Below, piece by piece: positions 12,757-22,777 of a stretch of DNA of 64,000 nucleotides. Within the stretch, counting starts at the first letter, position 1, and each line of letters starts with the position of its first letter. The position numbers were made by a program, and so were the translations under genes. The DNA comes from Loxodes magnus. Lineage: Eukaryota > Ciliophora > Karyorelictea > Loxodida > Loxodidae. The notes below the pieces were generated by a model that worked only from the letters and a program-made list of their open reading frames with translations, had not been told where the DNA came from and did not search any database. Location of the stretch: NCBI GenBank assembly GCA_946699065.1, contig CAMPDV010000087.1, positions 248,001-312,000 of the forward strand, given 5' to 3'.

Positions 12757-13986
12757 TCAAGCTGTAGTGACAGCTTTGTGGATGCATTCAGCTACGTATT
12801 TGACATTTCCAGAGTTTAATCCTGCCATGCTAATTCTTCCTGTTTTCATTAAGAAGCAATGCAATTTCTCCATAACATCTACTTGCTTTTCAGTTAAGCC
12901 AGTATAAGAGAACATACCAATTTACTTTACGATATGTGACCAATCGCCAGGAGTTCCTAATTTCTCTAATTCGCTTTTAAGTGCTTGTCTCATTTAGATA
13001 ATTCTTCCAGCTACTTCTTTTAATTCTTGAATCCAGAGTTATTTCAGAGCTGGATCTTCAAGAACAGTAGCAACTATTAAAGCACCATGCATAGGAGGAT
13101 TGCTATACATTGCTCTTACTACTTATTTAATTTAACCATTTACTTTATCTGCTATTTATTTAGAACTGCAAGAGGCATGTAAAGCGCCTATTCTTTCTCC
13201 ATAAAGTCCAATATTTTTAGCGAAACTTTGAGCTACTAAGAATGTGATTCCTCTCTATGCAAATAATCTTATTGAAAATGCATCTTGATCTAAATCACCG
13301 CTTGCGAAACCTTAGTAAGCAATGTCGAAAAATGGGTACAATTATTTAGCTTGTACTAAGTCAGCTAAAGTCTCCCATTATTGTTTAGTGATATCACATC
13401 CTGTTGGGTTATGGGCACAAGCATGGAGAAGAACAATTGATCCAGGGGCCGCATTTTCTAAAGTTTGCATCATTCCTTTAAAATCAACATCGCGACTTTT
13501 AGCATCCCAGTAAGGATACCATTTAACTTTTATTCCAGAATTTTCAAAGATATTAACATGATTGGGCCAAGTTGGTCTGGAAATATAGACAACTGATGGA
13601 CCATGTCTTGATAAGAATTCAGCACCAATTCTAAGAGCTCCAGTTCCTGAAAGCGCTTAAACAGTAGTAATTTTATCGCTAACAGTGTTTCCAAATAAAA
13701 GTAATTAACTTAACTGATTGAATTTAGGATGTCCTTCAATAGGAAGATATTCCTTATCAATGTTAGGATCATCAATTATTTTTCTTTCAGCTTACTTTAC
13801 TGCCTTAAAAATGTATGGCTTCCCTTAATCTGTTCTGTAAGCTCCTACACCCATATTAACTTTCTTAGGATCAGTATCAGCTTTGAATTTTTACGCGACA
13901 CCAAACACAGGATCAACAGGAGCTGTTTCAATGTCATGAAATCTTTCGTTGGTTAAATGGCCTTTAAGAGTTTCTAACCTCTACAT
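12757..13986 (-). CDS. GOT1: Aspartate aminotransferase, cytosolic type (409 aa)
   Basis: PLP enzyme that interconverts aspartate plus 2-oxoglutarate with oxaloacetate plus glutamate. The single 410-codon frame covers the full family length with no N-terminal targeting extension, so a cytosolic enzyme is likely. Visible motifs in order: GVGAYRTDQGKPY, substrate-pocket RPTWPNH, HACAHNPTGCD (cofactor Asn), FFDIAYQGFASG (Asp that holds the pyridine nitrogen), SFAKNIGLYGERIG (Schiff-base Lys and phosphate-binding Arg) and RISMAGLN near the end (substrate Arg). All six Trp codons I see are TGG, none TGA. It converges on the giant gene with about 260 bp between stops. ATG at 13986-13984 gives MQRLETLKGH; TGA at 12759-12757. 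Confidence 0.97.
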
Positions 13987-14786
13987 TTTTATTTAACCAA
14001 TAATTTTAAAATAAAATGTTTCAACAATTAAAGCCTTCCCATTATAATAAAGCGAAGCTTTCCAATAAATTACAAAATAAGCACCTAGCACTATAATATT
14101 TAATTACTTGCACTATACTAGTAAAGGGATTATATTTTATTATACTCAAACATATATCTTTAAATATTAATTTTTATAAGCTGAAAAGAAACTTTAAATA
14201 ATATACCATTAGTTTACAGCTACTTTATTAACTATTTTTATTCTATGTTACTGTAATAAAATTTTAAGGATATTTATCAAATATAAAATATGATGTATCT
14301 ATATATAGATTTAAACTACCTTAAAGTTATTAGATTTCATAGTAATAAAGCTTTGGCTAATAATAAATAGAATAATAAAAGTAAGTAAGAAAAGTGCTAA
14401 TTTTAACTAATTAGCAATAAGAGTATCTTAGAGATATTTTAAGCTTTTATTTATACCTTATTATATTTAATTCTTAGACTCCTTCTTCTTTATTACTTTC
14501 ATTAAGATTACCTAAGATATCTACAAGCTTCTTTAATTAAGTAACTATAAATCTAGAAGGATAGTGAAATAGCTTTTGGTGATATTAGATAATGTAAAAT
14601 CAAAACTAGTGAATGATATAATAAAGATGAAGATGCTTAGTACTATAGAGGCATATTAGTATCCATGTGATACAAGTATTAATATAGTGAATAGCTTAAA
14701 TTTAAATAGATATCTAATTATATTTTCCCTTTTATTGTATTTTCATATTAAAGTTACCTTTTAAACATATTTTATAATTATATACT
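13987..14786. other. Divergent intergenic region between aminotransferase and coiled-coil gene
   Basis: 800 bp that must hold both 5' regions. One plus-strand frame from about 14,470 to TGA 14788-14790 reads protein-like (KTSEWYNKDEDAQYYRGI) but has no ATG and its TGA overlaps the next start, so I do not call it a gene. Confidence 0.4.
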
Positions 14787-15869
14787 ATGAAAAATTGTAA
14801 GTTCTAGTAAAAGAATGCAGGGAAGATAGTTTAAACCAGAAGGAAGGAATAGCTTGATTCTATATAAAACATTTTGGACTCTTCTGAATTAAATGAGAAC
14901 TAAGAGACCCAGTAATCTTAATAAGACAAAGCAAAAGTACAAAATATAGACTAGAATTAGTTGAAAATTTGTTAAAATTAGTAAAGGAAAAGTTCTAAAG
15001 ACTAATTTTAAAAAGATAGAAGTGGAGAGGATTTCAATAAGCTTGATAGTAACAAAAGTAAAATAAAGCAGTTAAATTAAATATCTTCCTAGTTTTTGTC
15101 ATAAGCAAAAAAAGCTGAAGAAATAAATTAAGTTCAATAGTTTAGTTTAACTAACTTATGTGAAATAATCTAAAAATTTAGACAAAGTGGATAATTTTTT
15201 ACTGCCTCTCAATCTCAAACTTTAGATTGAATAATAGGCTTGCCATCAGACTTCAAATTGGTTGAAAATGAAGCTTCTGAAATACAGAAAAAAACCTAAA
15301 ATCTGACCATATCAGAAGCTCTAAAGAACTTAAAAGAAAATAATGAAATAATGATTGAAAAAAACGATTTATTAGAGTAAAATAAAGTTCTATTAGCTGA
15401 AATTTAATAACTTCTTCAAACTGAAAAGACATTAAATAATACTAATTTTAGTTATCTTAAAAAACGAAAACTTTTTGAAAACGAAATACTTCAGAAAACA
15501 TGAGATAATATAGGATAAAACCTTTTTAACGAACAGCTTTTATGCTAAGAACAAGAAAATAAATAATGTCATTCAAATATGCCTAAGTAATTGTTTCAAA
15601 GATCATAGTCTCAGAAAAGCTTAGGTAAGGCTAGTATAAAATAAACAATACCAAAACAAGAAAATGTGCAACAAAGAACATTACCCAGACAAATAAGTGC
15701 GCAAAAATTTAGCTAAACTAACTCTAGCCAAAGTGAAATAACAAACAGTAGTATTCCTTAGTAAAAAAGCCAAATAAGTCTTAAACAATTAGAAACCTTA
15801 AAATTATAAAATGAAATAGAGTTTCTAAGACTAAAGAAGAATCTATACAATAGAAATTCATTTTTCTGA
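14787..15869 (+). CDS. Coiled-coil protein of unknown function (360 aa)
   Basis: Opens with MKNCKFQQKNAGKIVQTRRK, followed by a Gln/Ser/Lys-rich region, a short globular-looking stretch (LTNLCEIIQKFRQSGQFFTA, residues about 115-135), then heptad repeats (EALKNLKENNEIMIEKNDLL) and a Gln/Ser-rich basic tail. Two internal TGA are read as Trp and the call ends at TGA 15867-15869. No family is recognised. It lies upstream of a second coiled-coil gene in the same direction, about 280 bp away, so a shared structural role is possible but unproven. Confidence 0.7.
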
Positions 15870-16152
15870 AGCAATCAGATTAAAAACATCTGTTTATTAA
15901 TTAATTAATTTGCTGTTTAAACTTTTCTATAAATAACTAAATGCTTAACTTAATTAATAATAGAAATAAAGCAAGTAGAAGAAATTAGCTTATCAATAAA
16001 GATAAATAGGGCTAAATTAATATAGTTAAGAAATTTGCTTATTATCACTAGTATTATTAAACACTTTCCTTTCACTTCCTTTCTTGATACTTATTTAAAG
16101 AAAATCTCAAAATTAAGAGGTTTTACAAGTCTGCATTAAATTAGAAGTTAAA

Positions 16153-17142
16153 ATGTCTTTATAAGAAAAATAATAGAAATTACATTCTAAGCTGTATGCT
16201 GTTGGTCTTTATACTTCCTAACTCTAAACAGAACTTGATAAACTATAGTAAGACAATGCTATTTTGCAGCAGAAGCTTTCTATACTTCAGAAATAAGAAT
16301 GACCTTAAAAATTATTGAATATAAACACTCAAATATAGCTTCTAGAAACTTAGTCCCATGACAAAACTGTTATTTTGAAATAACTTAGAGAGTAGCTAAA
16401 GCTTATTTCTCTTAAATAGTCTAAGGAGCTTAGTACTCATGTTTCAAGTTTCTTAGAAACACAAACATGAGAATTAAATAAAACGAAAAAGCAATTATAA
16501 GAACTTGAAAATAGAGAAAACCAATGTAGTAGAAAGTGAAATGGGTTACTATAGGAAAATTTATAACTAAATCAGCAACTAGGATAAATTAAAACTTTGC
16601 TACAAGACTAAAGAGTTTAGTACTGCAAATTAGTTAATGAGGCTGAAAAGAGAGGCTTTGAAGCTAATTACAAGCTTGTTAATAATTTTGTTTAGTAAAA
16701 GGAAAAGAAAGAAGCTGCTAGCTATCTTATGCAGTAGTTATAATAAATGAGTAAAGAAAGACTGTAAATCTTGGAGTAGAATGAATCTCTTGAGTTAAAA
16801 GCTATTTCTCTCAGTTAAGTAACTTAATAGGAAGCTGATTAAAGCAATAAAATCGATGAATTATAAGATATCATTTCTTAACTTAAATAATAATAAAGCT
16901 CTTCTAGGTCTGCTGAGTTAGAAATGTAGCTAGAAAAGAGTCATTTAGAAATAAGTGAAAAATATAAATAACTGGACAAGTTTTAGTAGCTATTTTAAAA
17001 TATAGGATTAGACGAAAATATAATGGTTTTCTTAACTGAAGTTCTAAAAAGCAAGGAGTAGATTATCTAGGAGTAGGAATAGGCAATTTAGGAAATGGAA
17101 GAAAAGCTTATGATTTACCAAAACCAGCAACTTTCTTAATGA
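16153..17142 (+). CDS. Coiled-coil protein of unknown function (329 aa)
   Basis: ATG at 16153 gives MSLQEKQQKLHSKLYAVGLY; TGA at 17140-17142 closes it directly after a TAA glutamine codon. Nearly the whole chain is heptad-patterned (LQTELDKLQQDNAILQQKLS and onward), consistent with a rod-forming centrosomal, basal-body or cytoskeletal protein, though no specific family is seen. Three internal TGA are read as Trp (KQEWPQK, TQTWELN, RKWNGL). Length and composition resemble the short coiled-coil proteins common in ciliates. Confidence 0.75.
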
Positions 17143-18089
17143 ATTTTTTAAATACCTCATCTATCAAAACTCATAAATAGCTTTATCGTAAAATGAATCT
17201 TAAATTTTAAACAGGAATGAGAATAGATTCAGATAGGTTGCATCTTAAATTTTATTTAAGCTAAAATATTTTATAGAGTATTTTATTATTCTAATTAGCA
17301 TAAGGATTGTATATTAACCAAGTTTAAATAGTAAAGCTTAATCTTTTATTCAAAATAACTTATAAATTTTAAGCTTTGATTTATATAATCTGAGGTTCCT
17401 TTATTAATACTCAGAATTTATAACTTTAAACTAAATATGCTAATTAGTTAATTAATAGCATCTTTATATTATATAATGCTAATAAACCGTGTAAATTGAA
17501 TAAGCTATTATATAGTCCTTAATTCCCCTACTGCCCACTATTTATAAATATAACTAAAAAGTATTAGGAAATTAGATAACTATCTTAAGATTATTTCATA
17601 TAAAGTAAATTCTTTTTAATACTAAGAATCAATCAAGCTCCTTAAGATATAATTAAAATTATATCTATCATTTTATTATTGTAATGCTCAATAATAACTC
17701 AATAGGTAACTTTTTTATCCTATTTATTAGACTTTAAGACTTTAAATTTTAGATTAAATAGATCTAATAAATGAAAAAGATTCTTTAATATAATATTAAT
17801 CTTCTAAGCTTAGATTTATAAGTATTTATACTTCTAAATAAATATTAATTGTATAGATTCATTTAGTAGAGTGTACTCCTATTATTTACTTTGGCTTGCT
17901 TTATAGGTTCTTATAACTAGTTATTTATATCAATTAATAAGCTTTTTGATTTATCTAGTTTTAAGTTCCTTTAAATCTAAAGAAAATAGTTGCTTTAATA
18001 AAAAAGGAATAGTGAAGTTGATTATTATTGCATAAATCAAGTTTCATACTTATCACGTAGTAGATTATTTAATCAAAGTAACATTTAAA
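17143..18089. other. AT-rich intergenic stretch
   Basis: Tail-to-tail spacer between the plus-strand coiled-coil genes and the minus-strand block. I see no purine-loaded coding run, RNA-like hairpin or repeat. Confidence 0.5.
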
Positions 18090-18110
18090 TCAGAAAATGA
18101 ATAAGGATGT

Positions 18111-18314
18111 TCATTTATGACTAGAGGCTTCTTGTAACTTCTATTTTTCCAAAAGTCTTTCAAAATATCTTGCTGAGAAGGAATACAAGCTAGCAATATC
18201 AGGAGGATTATTTCTAATAACTTCTTTAGCGTAATTCTTTAATAAAGCAGGCAACTCTTCTGGAACTTCAATTTATTCAGCTGAAAAAATACGCATCTCT
18301 CTAACATCGGCCAT
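18111..18314 (-). CDS. Small RIIa-domain protein, radial spoke RSP11/ropporin-like (67 aa)
   Basis: Starts MADVREMRIFSAEQIEVPEE and continues with LPALLKNYAKEVIRNNPPDI and FSARYFERLLEKQ. The core P-E-L-P-x-L-L-K-x-Y-x-K-E-V-I-R-x-x-P motif with the following Y-F is the dimerisation/docking fold of PKA RII that radial spoke protein 11, ropporin and SPA17 use to dock on AKAP helices in cilia. The chain stops soon after the domain. Two in-frame TGA lie close together, at 18113-18111 and 18092-18090; the first gives 67 residues, the second 74 with Trp at the first. Which is used cannot be decided from sequence. Ciliary location is inferred from the family. Confidence 0.75.
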
Positions 18315-18393
18315 TTTATAAGTTATGAATTTATGAATTAAATTAAATTTAGATTTATTTAAACTAACTAACTTTATAATTTCTAGTTCTAAT

Positions 18394-18841
18394 CATCTCT
18401 ACAAAAACCCTTCCTTAATTCATTTCCTTACTTTTACTGAAAAGCATCTAAATTTCTAAATCTAATTTACATTTTATCATAGAAATCAACATTCCTAACT
18501 ATTCTTCCATCCTATACTACATTTACTATTTCCACTCTAATCTTCCACTATAAATGATCTTGATTTTCAATACTATTTATATAACTGGAAAGTTAGAGTT
18601 TAGTAATATAATAAGCATGAATAGAAATAACGTAATAAGGATAGTTTGAATTATATTCTATTTTAGCTAGAAGCTTACTTAATATTATAAACTAACATTA
18701 ATGCTATGCTTCATTAATATATGCTAATGTCCTTCTTTCTTAATTTAAGATCTCCTATTATTTATACTTCTAACTTAATTCTTGGTAAACTTACTTTTTA
18801 ATTATATATTTGTAAAGACATTAGACTGTTTTTCTTTACAT
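18394..18841 (-). CDS. Unidentified protein, 3' end unresolved
   Basis: From ATG 18841-18839 a frame reads MQRKTVQCLYKYIIKKQVYQ, then NQERRTLAYINEA, KLLAKIEYNSNYPYYVISIH and WKIRVEIVNVVQDGRIVRNV, ending near DAFQQKQGNELRKGF. Composition and the balanced mix of charged and hydrophobic residues look like a globular domain, and the strand is purine-rich as in other genes here. The frame has no TGA before it runs into the RIIa gene in another phase, so an intron near 18,400, or fusion with that gene, is likely. No family is recognised. The lower coordinate is the point to which I trust the reading. Confidence 0.5.
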
Positions 18842-19280
18842 AGCTCTTAGAATAATATCCAATAGTTTAAACTTTAAGTGTATTAATTTATATGAATTAG
18901 ATACTTAGATAATAATCTAGGGTATAAAGTTAATGAAATGTAATTATTTATTCACCTTTTGATTAAAGAAAATTTAATACTTAAACAGTATTAAAATAAT
19001 GTTTCTTACTGTTATGCTTCTTGTTTTTAATGTATGGTATCTATAACTAGTAAGATAACTCCATATTTAGTATGCTATCTTGAAACATATTAATTTTGGA
19101 TTAAGTATAACTCTCTTTTAATATTATTTTACTAGCAGGTTAAATAGGAAAACTTTAAGATTCAGATATCTTAGCATAAACATGATTTATGCCTACCTTT
19201 AGAATGTAAAAAGACTTAAGATGGTAATGAAAATGAATTATAGTGAAATAATTAATTTTGATTAAGTTTAACTATTGTCT

Positions 19281-20557
19281 TCACTTTTATTCAAGCTTCC
19301 TTCTTGTTATTCTTCTCCAAATTTCTTTTTTCAGGAACTAATTCTATTCATCTAGTTGTTGAAGCATATCAAGCTTTTCTTATGCTCTTCTAGAAATGTA
19401 TGGAATAAGCTCTTCAATCGGTCCCCAAGGCATGTATTTAAAAGCAGGTTTGGCTTTTTTAGCTATTTCGTATGTAATCGTATCTTTCATACCAAGTAAT
19501 TAAACAAACATTACTCCTTTTTTGAAGTTTTATAAACCTATTTCTATGGATTCTAGGTTATGAGAGGCAATAAAAAAGGCATTATTTTCGTTACAAGAAT
19601 CAGCAATTACCTTTAAATTTCGGTTATAGCAATTATGTGTATTCTCCAAAGTATCATGAACAGGAGATTCATATCCTTATTCTTTCGCTAATCTACGTTC
19701 TTCTGCTATGTAAGCTCCTCTCACTAATTTGATGCCCAATTATTCATTTGAGGTCTTCAAGTCATCTAAGTACTTTTTTACTTCTTAATCGGTATTTTTC
19801 AAGTAAGCCTAAAAGGTAGTGAGCAATCAAGCTTGATCTTAATTATACTTTTTCATAAATTCCCTAGTTATTAATTTTATAGCAGGCTCTACATAAGTTT
19901 ATTCAGCATCCACCATTGCATATACTTTTTTGGAATTACATTCCCTAAATACTTCGTCAGTAAGATCAAGAGACTACTAGATTTCCTTTCTCAAATCAAG
20001 ATTCAAATCATTTAAAGATTAAACTTTATTTTGCTTTATTAATTGGGTAATTTATTATAGCTACTAAGGTAGAAATAGAGCAGTTAATTTGATAGCTATT
20101 GACTTTGGAGTACTAATGTGTTTATCTAATTAATAAACAGTTTCTATTAGGATCTTTTGATTTTTTTAGCAATCTTCTAATGTTTTAGAGAATTCAGCAC
20201 AATAATCTAAAATTGGCCAAATATCACTTTCATCCCATTTTTTACATGACTGTAAAGCTTAATCCAAGTTTTATCCAGCTGAAAAGATATCGCCAGCTGT
20301 ATGATTTACGAGTCATAACGTAAATCTTCTGGAAAATATGCGAGAGCTTAACTGAATCATTGTTTCAATGTTACGAACGAAGAAAGGATGCTTGCAAAAG
20401 GTATTTACCATATAAGATTTAAGAAGTCAGGTGAATGGCCTGCTATATATCATTTTATTTATAAATATGGAATATTATTTACTTACTTATGATGCTTAGC
20501 AGCTCAACCACAAACTTTATCATCATCATACATTAAAAGAGATATGATAATCAACAT
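19281..20557 (-). CDS. PRODH: Proline dehydrogenase, mitochondrial FAD enzyme (about 410 aa)
   Basis: Oxidises L-proline to pyrroline-5-carboxylate, passing electrons to the respiratory chain at the mitochondrial inner membrane. Two exons (20557-20487 and 20442-19281) are joined across a 44-nt intron. Exon 1 supplies MYDDDKVCGWAAKHHN, matching the start of the animal enzymes; exon 2 carries the beta/alpha barrel with YAMVDAEQTYVEPA, LTTFQAYLKNTDQEV, GIKLVRGAYIAEERRLA, FIASHN, QLLGMKD and the substrate-binding YISRRAQEKLDML motif near the C-terminus. Four TGA are read as Trp. Two starts are possible: 20557 (MLIIISLLMYDDD) and 20533 (MYDDDK). The first overlaps the stop of the upstream gene by one base, so 20533 may be the real one. 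It feeds the same glutamate pool as the aminotransferase 5 kb away. Confidence 0.93.
20443..20486 (-). other. 44-nt intron in proline dehydrogenase
   Basis: On the minus strand it begins GTAAGTAAAT and ends ATGATATATAG. Splicing joins the conserved N-terminal YDDDKV segment to RPFTWLLKSYMV in frame. Confidence 0.75.
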
Positions 20558-22122
20558 CAACTAGAATTTTCTTTTCTGTTAAGTAAATATTGTTTTAATG
20601 ATAAATCACCTTTAAGAACTTTGATCTTGCTTTACTGAAGCTATTTAGAAAACTGAATTAGAAATAAAGAGTAAGATTTTATTTAATAGATCAGATAATT
20701 AAACTGCCCATGCTTAAAAGAGCCTTGATAAATAATATATATTAAAGCATAAAGTTAATTAGGTTTAAGGAAGCTAAGCTGATGTGGACGATTATAGTAG
20801 CTATAAACCTATCGTAAAAATCCTGTTTAGCCCATATATTTTAGCAGACTCATAAAAAGTCTATTTTCATCTAATTGTTTTTTCATTTATGTTTTCATCT
20901 TAATACTGATACTCCCTATAAGACTCAGTCAATGCTCGAAATTCGCAAAACTATTACTTGATTATGTAATATTCAAAAATAAGTTAACACACTATCTTTT
21001 TGATACTAAATCAGGGCAAATTTTAAAATCTTTAACGAATAGCATCCATGTTTGTAATCCTATTTTTTCTTTTGAATTCTAATACTTCATATCACAGTAA
21101 ATTGCTGCATAGTAATCAAAAGTCAACTGCAGGCATTTTAGTGTATGCTTACTTTACAGAATTTCAAACTATTTCTAGAGCTTAACTAATTAAATTTTTT
21201 TCCATCTTTCATTCTTTCGGAAAATATACGAGCTTCTTTCCAAAGTTTGTGAAACGTTCATTTATGACTAGGCAACTGTGCTTTGTTCGTTTATTTCTGA
21301 ATCAAAACAGGATAATTTTCTATTTACAGGGCTAGAAGACTATCTGGAAATATATTTTTTGAGTGGAGAAATGATAGAAGTCATAGGTAAAGTATAAGAC
21401 TATCTCATTTTTTCCTAAGCACTCTTGTTTCGTTCTTATTCGGATTCATACATTTCAGTATTGTCCTTTTTTAGTTACTAGAACTTGGAAACTATAAATT
21501 GTCCTACATAAATCTTAAAAGCGATTTCTTAGTTTTCCTAATATGTCAATGATAGCTTATACTTTGAGATTTCTTTAATAACATCCACAAACTATTAAAA
21601 GCTAAGTATCTCCACACCTGCCAATATTGTGTATATATCTATTTTAGTTATCATGCCATCATCTAAAATTCCCAAATCTTGAGCAAAATGCATAAAGCCT
21701 CTCTTCAACATTTTTGTAGTACAATAACCTCTTCCGATGGATGCATAAGTAGCATAGATAGGTCTCAATAAATCTTTATAGAATTCGATTGAATTTTTGA
21801 TGCAGTTTTAAATATTAGTTTCATCCTTTTAAGTAAGAGTTTGCAAGCTCTTAAACTCTCATCTGAATTAGAACTGGTTAATATTAGTCCTTGTAGAATC
21901 TATTCTAATATCTTTAATAATTGCTTCTTTCTACTTCATCAAAGATAACACTTTTTTCTAAACATCAACAAGACGATTTGAAATTTCTTCCAATCGTTGG
22001 AGGGCAATATTTGCTGTTATCTCAGAATTGGTATTTTTCACTGTGTCGTAGTGTTCCTTTAGGGTCTCTTCACACTTTTTCAGCCTTTGGATTTCTTTTT
22101 AGATTTAAATTAAATTGTCCAT
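20557..22122 (-). CDS. Unidentified protein with a repeated alpha-helical domain (521 aa)
   Basis: Starts MDNLIQIQKEIQRLKKCEET with about 80 residues of coiled coil, then a helical domain at about 135-215 (YATYASIGRGYCTTKMLKRG, FMHFAQDLGILDDG, FQQFVDVIKEIS). After a Ser-rich linker (about 255-310) a second domain of similar pattern follows (LTFDYYAAIYCDMKYQNS, WMLFVKDFKICPDLV, FEHWLSLIGSI). The F-x-x-F-x-x-D-L-x-I-x-P arrangement recalls p25-alpha/EF-hand-like folds of ciliate proteins, but calcium ligands are not evident and I do not assign a family. In the second copy a TGA (20931-20929) sits one place from the Phe of the first, supporting Trp. The stop TGA 20559-20557 shares a base with a possible proline dehydrogenase ATG. 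Confidence 0.7.
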
Positions 22123-22777
22123 GCAATTCTGATTTAAACAATATTTTAGAAATACAAAGCATTTTTCATTAACTCTAAATAATTACTGTTAAAATAACGT
22201 GACAGCACTTTCATTAAGAATTTAACAGACACTGCATAAATCTATCCTTATGAAATATAGTCATACCTTATTATTCTAAAGCTGCAAAAGACTACATCAC
22301 TTCTGCATAGCAACTGTATTTATAATGCTGTTACTTAACTTATCACAATAATTCCATCAAACTAGCTTTATTCAAATTATAATTTGGTAAAACTAGCCTT
22401 ATTTATATCTCCTAGTAATATAAATCTAAGAAATAACACTTAATGTAAGCTCAGATCTTAGAAATAGATGATTAGACATATTTTTAAATCCTCTTTGACT
22501 AAAAAAAGTAAAGGTTGAATAAGATAAATGAATTCTAATTGTTTACTAATATATTACCTTAATTCAAATTTACTAATTAGGGTTATGTAATTACATCTGG
22601 TATGACTAAATGCCCAGTTTATTAACTTTAATTTTTTTACAAAGAAAAGAATATTCTTTAATTTTACTTGTGAGAAATAATGTAAATTAATTCTTTTTCT
22701 TCAGATAAAAATTGATAGTTTATAGTTATAAAGTGTTAAGAAGTACAAAGATATAAAAACAATTAAATTTTAAAATA

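Noticed and set aside
13322-13956. Plus-strand frames of 63 and 75 codons
   Set aside because: They are antisense to the aminotransferase, whose catalytic motifs are intact on the minus strand.
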